35,000 nucleotides of DNA from Glandiceps talaboti (Eukaryota; Hemichordata; Enteropneusta; Spengelidae): contig NC_135563.1 in NCBI RefSeq assembly GCF_964340395.1, positions 13,102,151-13,137,150 of the forward strand, read 5' to 3'. Position 1 is the stretch's first letter. Each line of letters starts with the position of its first letter. Positions 32,381 to 35,000 of this stretch are shown in pieces. The position numbers and the translations under genes are program-made. Below the pieces are notes generated by a model. The model was not told the DNA's origin. It was given only the letters and a program-made list of their open reading frames with translations, and did not search any database.

Positions 32381-34279
32381 TTACACCCCTCTACATTCAT
32401 ATGTATTGAGCACTGTTTACTCCAGCATAGACATTTTACATATACTGAGTTTATTATATATACACACATAATAGGCTACAATGTTATCTGTGTTAACTTT
32501 TAAAGTAATATCAAAGTCAAGGTTGTGTAAACCTTGGTATACAGTATATCCATGACAACCGAGTGCTAATCAGATGAGACACATCAACAGTAACATGGTA
32601 CAAGAAGTTATTTGTCCTTCAACTTAAGGAGTACCAACCTTATGGACAATTTTAAAGTAGTGGAAAGGAAACTAAATTATGTTCAGGAAGTCAATATTTA
32701 CAAAGTAAAGCTTAAAGCTGCACTAGCTGCAACTGGAAAACATTTTTAAAAAATGTTTTGTTAGGTACGGTAATTAGTATTAATTCGTAAACCACGAACA
32801 CAATAAATTAAATCATATATTTGCATCATCTGTGGTAAACATATTTTTTGAAGATCTATAAATCAAATCAAATTGATTTTTGGGTCTGCACTCAAAAATC
32901 AGTACCCTCAAATATTGACCACTAATTAACATACACAATGTCTTTTAATATGTCATTGACCAATTTGAGTGAATCCATCTTAATCTATTTGATGAAAAAA
33001 ATGTCCAATTTGCACCTAGTGTAGGTTAAATAAAAAGGGTTGGTTTGATGGAGATATTTTGTCCATTTTATGGGTGTTTTTCACAACTATGCAACAATAA
33101 ATATTCTGTATTTCAACAATCCATAATATCTATGTACCGCTATTATTTCTCAACAAATTTTATTGGAATGTATTCATTTCAGTCAAAAAAACAAATACCA
33201 TATGTCAAAAATTTTATTTGGCAAATATTGAATTAACACAAATGCCAATGTCATTAAGTTTTGGAAAATCTGGTGACTTTCTTTATCAATGGAGCTTATG
33301 TCTCAATTTCATAATAATCGTAATCAAAATGTTTTTAAATGAGATGAGGGCTTTGAAAATTATTTTTTAACCAATTTCACACACCTGCAAATACTGAAAG
33401 CATTTATGCAAGCTTTTGACTAGAAGAACCTCAAGCTTTGTTTATGAGGCTTATTATCGAAGTTTCTGAAGATGCATGGCTCCAGAATCAAATCACGACA
33501 TCTCATTTGATGTAAGAAATCCCCATGCCCTATCTGTATATAATGAGAGGTTATGTGTTATATTGCACTCAGATCGTAATGTAAGGCAAATATTGTACAT
33601 TTTGCTATGAAAACACTATAGGTATTTCTTAGTTAAGTATTGCAAAGAGAAAACATCATATTCAAATATTAGTCATAAAATATTTTTGGCAGCAAAGTTG
33701 CATCAGAAAAGCTAGAATAAATTATTTCCAGTGTCATATGAAAAGTATTTAACATATGCATGACACAACACAGTCTTTCTCCTGTATATAGAATATGACC
33801 GCCATGTCTGTCCTAATTCCATTCCCTTCTTTCTCAAATTAATTCCTTTTACATTAGAACTTAATGAGATTTTCCAGATAAAAAAAGTCTGCTGGTATAT
33901 ATAGGGACAGATCATTAACCTTTGTGACTACATGGAAACCAAATAGTACAACAATCATATCATATCTTTCACAAACAATTACTGTCAAAAGTAAATACAC
34001 TTTGCTTACAAGTTGTCATATTTATTGGCACAGTGGTTCTAGTGTTGTAATGGCACCTATAAATTTCACAGTAAAACCCAAGGTTAGCGTTAACATCATT
34101 ACTATGAAGTGTAAAGGTGTTCATGTTTGAGCTGGTGTGGCCATATGTTGGCTGTAATTATCTTGATCCCTCCATATTGGAATACCTGTTGACACTTTAC
34201 ATAGCTCTCGATGACTCACCCAATGACCACTGATTAAAACATACAATACATGGAATAAAATTTATATTTATCACTATAG
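32381..34279. other. Non-coding stretch
   Basis: AT-rich; frames of 63-68 codons are not recognised and show no splice context. Nothing else is seen. Confidence 0.5.
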
Positions 34280-34930
34280 AATTGACAATTCTACAATTTT
34301 GACCCTCAATGTTTAGATAACTGTCATTTCAAGTAGGTGAAATTTTATGGAACCCCACCCCATGACAAGTGATGAATATCGGTAAGGGCAGAAAAATGTG
34401 CAATAGTAGGATTGCGGGGTAGAGAATTCTACAATTTTGACCCTTTGTTGTTGAGATACATGTAGCTGTCATTTCAAGTGGGGCCCAACCCCACAACAAG
34501 TGATGGGTATACATGACAGAAAAATGTGCATACATCACTCTGAGGGTAGAGAATCCTACAATTTTGACCCTCCTTGTTGAGATAACTTTTGACATTTCGA
34601 ATAGCTAGATTTCCATGGGACTCCCCCTTTGAAATTGATCAATATCAGATATGTGTAGAATGGAGAAATGTGAAGTGGACACTGCAGCAGTATGGTAGAA
34701 TTCAACTATTTTGCCTCCTTGTTGAGATAACTGTTGACATTTTGAGTAGCTTGTGGACTTTTGTGAGACCCCACCCAATGACGAAAAAAAATAGTTCATA
34801 CATGTATAGGTACACTGGGTGGAAAAAATGTACTGTACTGTAGTCACTCTAGAATTGAGGGTAGAATTCTACAATTCTGACCTCCTTTGTTGATATAGCT
34901 ATTGACATTTTCAGTCGCTGTACTTTCATC
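34280..34930. repeat. Diverged ~140-bp tandem repeat, 5 copies
   Basis: Units have the order AGAATTCTACAATTTTGACC, CTCCTTGTTGAGATAACTG, TTGACATTTCAAGTAG, GACCCCACCC.ATGAC, AGAAAAATGTG. The CTACAATTTT word or its variant starts at 34291, 34429, 34556, 34703 and 34869 (spacings 138, 127, 147 and 166). The last copy continues to about 34930. Frames of 80-88 codons inside are repeat by-products. Confidence 0.92.
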
Positions 34931-35000
34931 GAACTATTAACCCTACGACCACGGACAAACACACCTGAAGAAATATGCCATATGATCACTACAGACACAA

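Overview
The window looks like nuclear DNA of an animal, most likely a marine invertebrate. It is AT-rich and almost free of long open frames. It carries many microsatellites and minisatellites, exon-sized coding islands bounded by GT-AG splice signals, and a marked excess of the word TACATGTA. There is no bacterial operon structure, CRISPR array, phage module or recognisable transposase or reverse transcriptase. Phylum cannot be fixed from the sequence alone; a mollusc, another lophotrochozoan, or an invertebrate deuterostome is a guess.

Genes: only one stretch is convincingly protein coding. A 702-nt exon on the minus strand (11888 to 11187) encodes 234 residues in one frame, with a clean acceptor before it and a consensus GTAAGT donor after it. 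Its two ends resemble the central (F2) lobe of a FERM domain, closest by eye to talin and FRMD8-type proteins. About 125 residues of charged, probably disordered sequence sit between them. A second good minus-strand candidate is a first coding exon (24776 to 24597) with a favourable start context, a short upstream ORF and a CCAAT box behind it. These two may belong to one gene spanning more than 13.5 kb. Two small possible exons lie between them (20783-20730 and 12540-12443), but both are weak. No exon downstream of 11187 could be recognised.

Layout: 1-5.1 kb is non-coding with a GA tract, short local duplications, a G-run-headed interspersed element (1667-1990), a 470-bp foldback element (2347-2818) and a ~42-bp repeat (4500-4715). 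5.1-6.47 kb is a 60-copy 23-bp minisatellite with higher-order structure. 6.5-11.2 kb is featureless apart from dispersed-repeat ends and a C-rich tract. 11.2-24.8 kb is the probable gene body; its introns hold a GTCT/GTCA tract (14.7-15.0 kb), a 13-copy ~70-bp repeat (16.15-17.06 kb), an ~81-bp repeat (19.48-19.76 kb), a MITE-like element (21.38-21.74 kb), a ~90-bp repeat (22.35-22.85 kb) and a CCAAT cluster (23.6 kb). 24.8-25.2 kb is the likely promoter side. 25.2-35 kb is non-coding with a GGGAACCCCGGTA triplet, TCCA/CA/58-bp repeats (26.3-26.7 kb), a 24-bp minisatellite (27.3-27.7 kb), a 125-bp duplication (30.57-30.82 kb), a GT/TA/GA compound microsatellite followed by a strong hairpin (32.08-32.38 kb) and a ~140-bp repeat (34.28-34.93 kb).

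I found no evident new biological system. The most useful leads are the FERM-like exon with its long insertion, the higher-order structure of the 23-bp minisatellite, the foldback element, the CCAAT cluster and the 32.3-kb hairpin.
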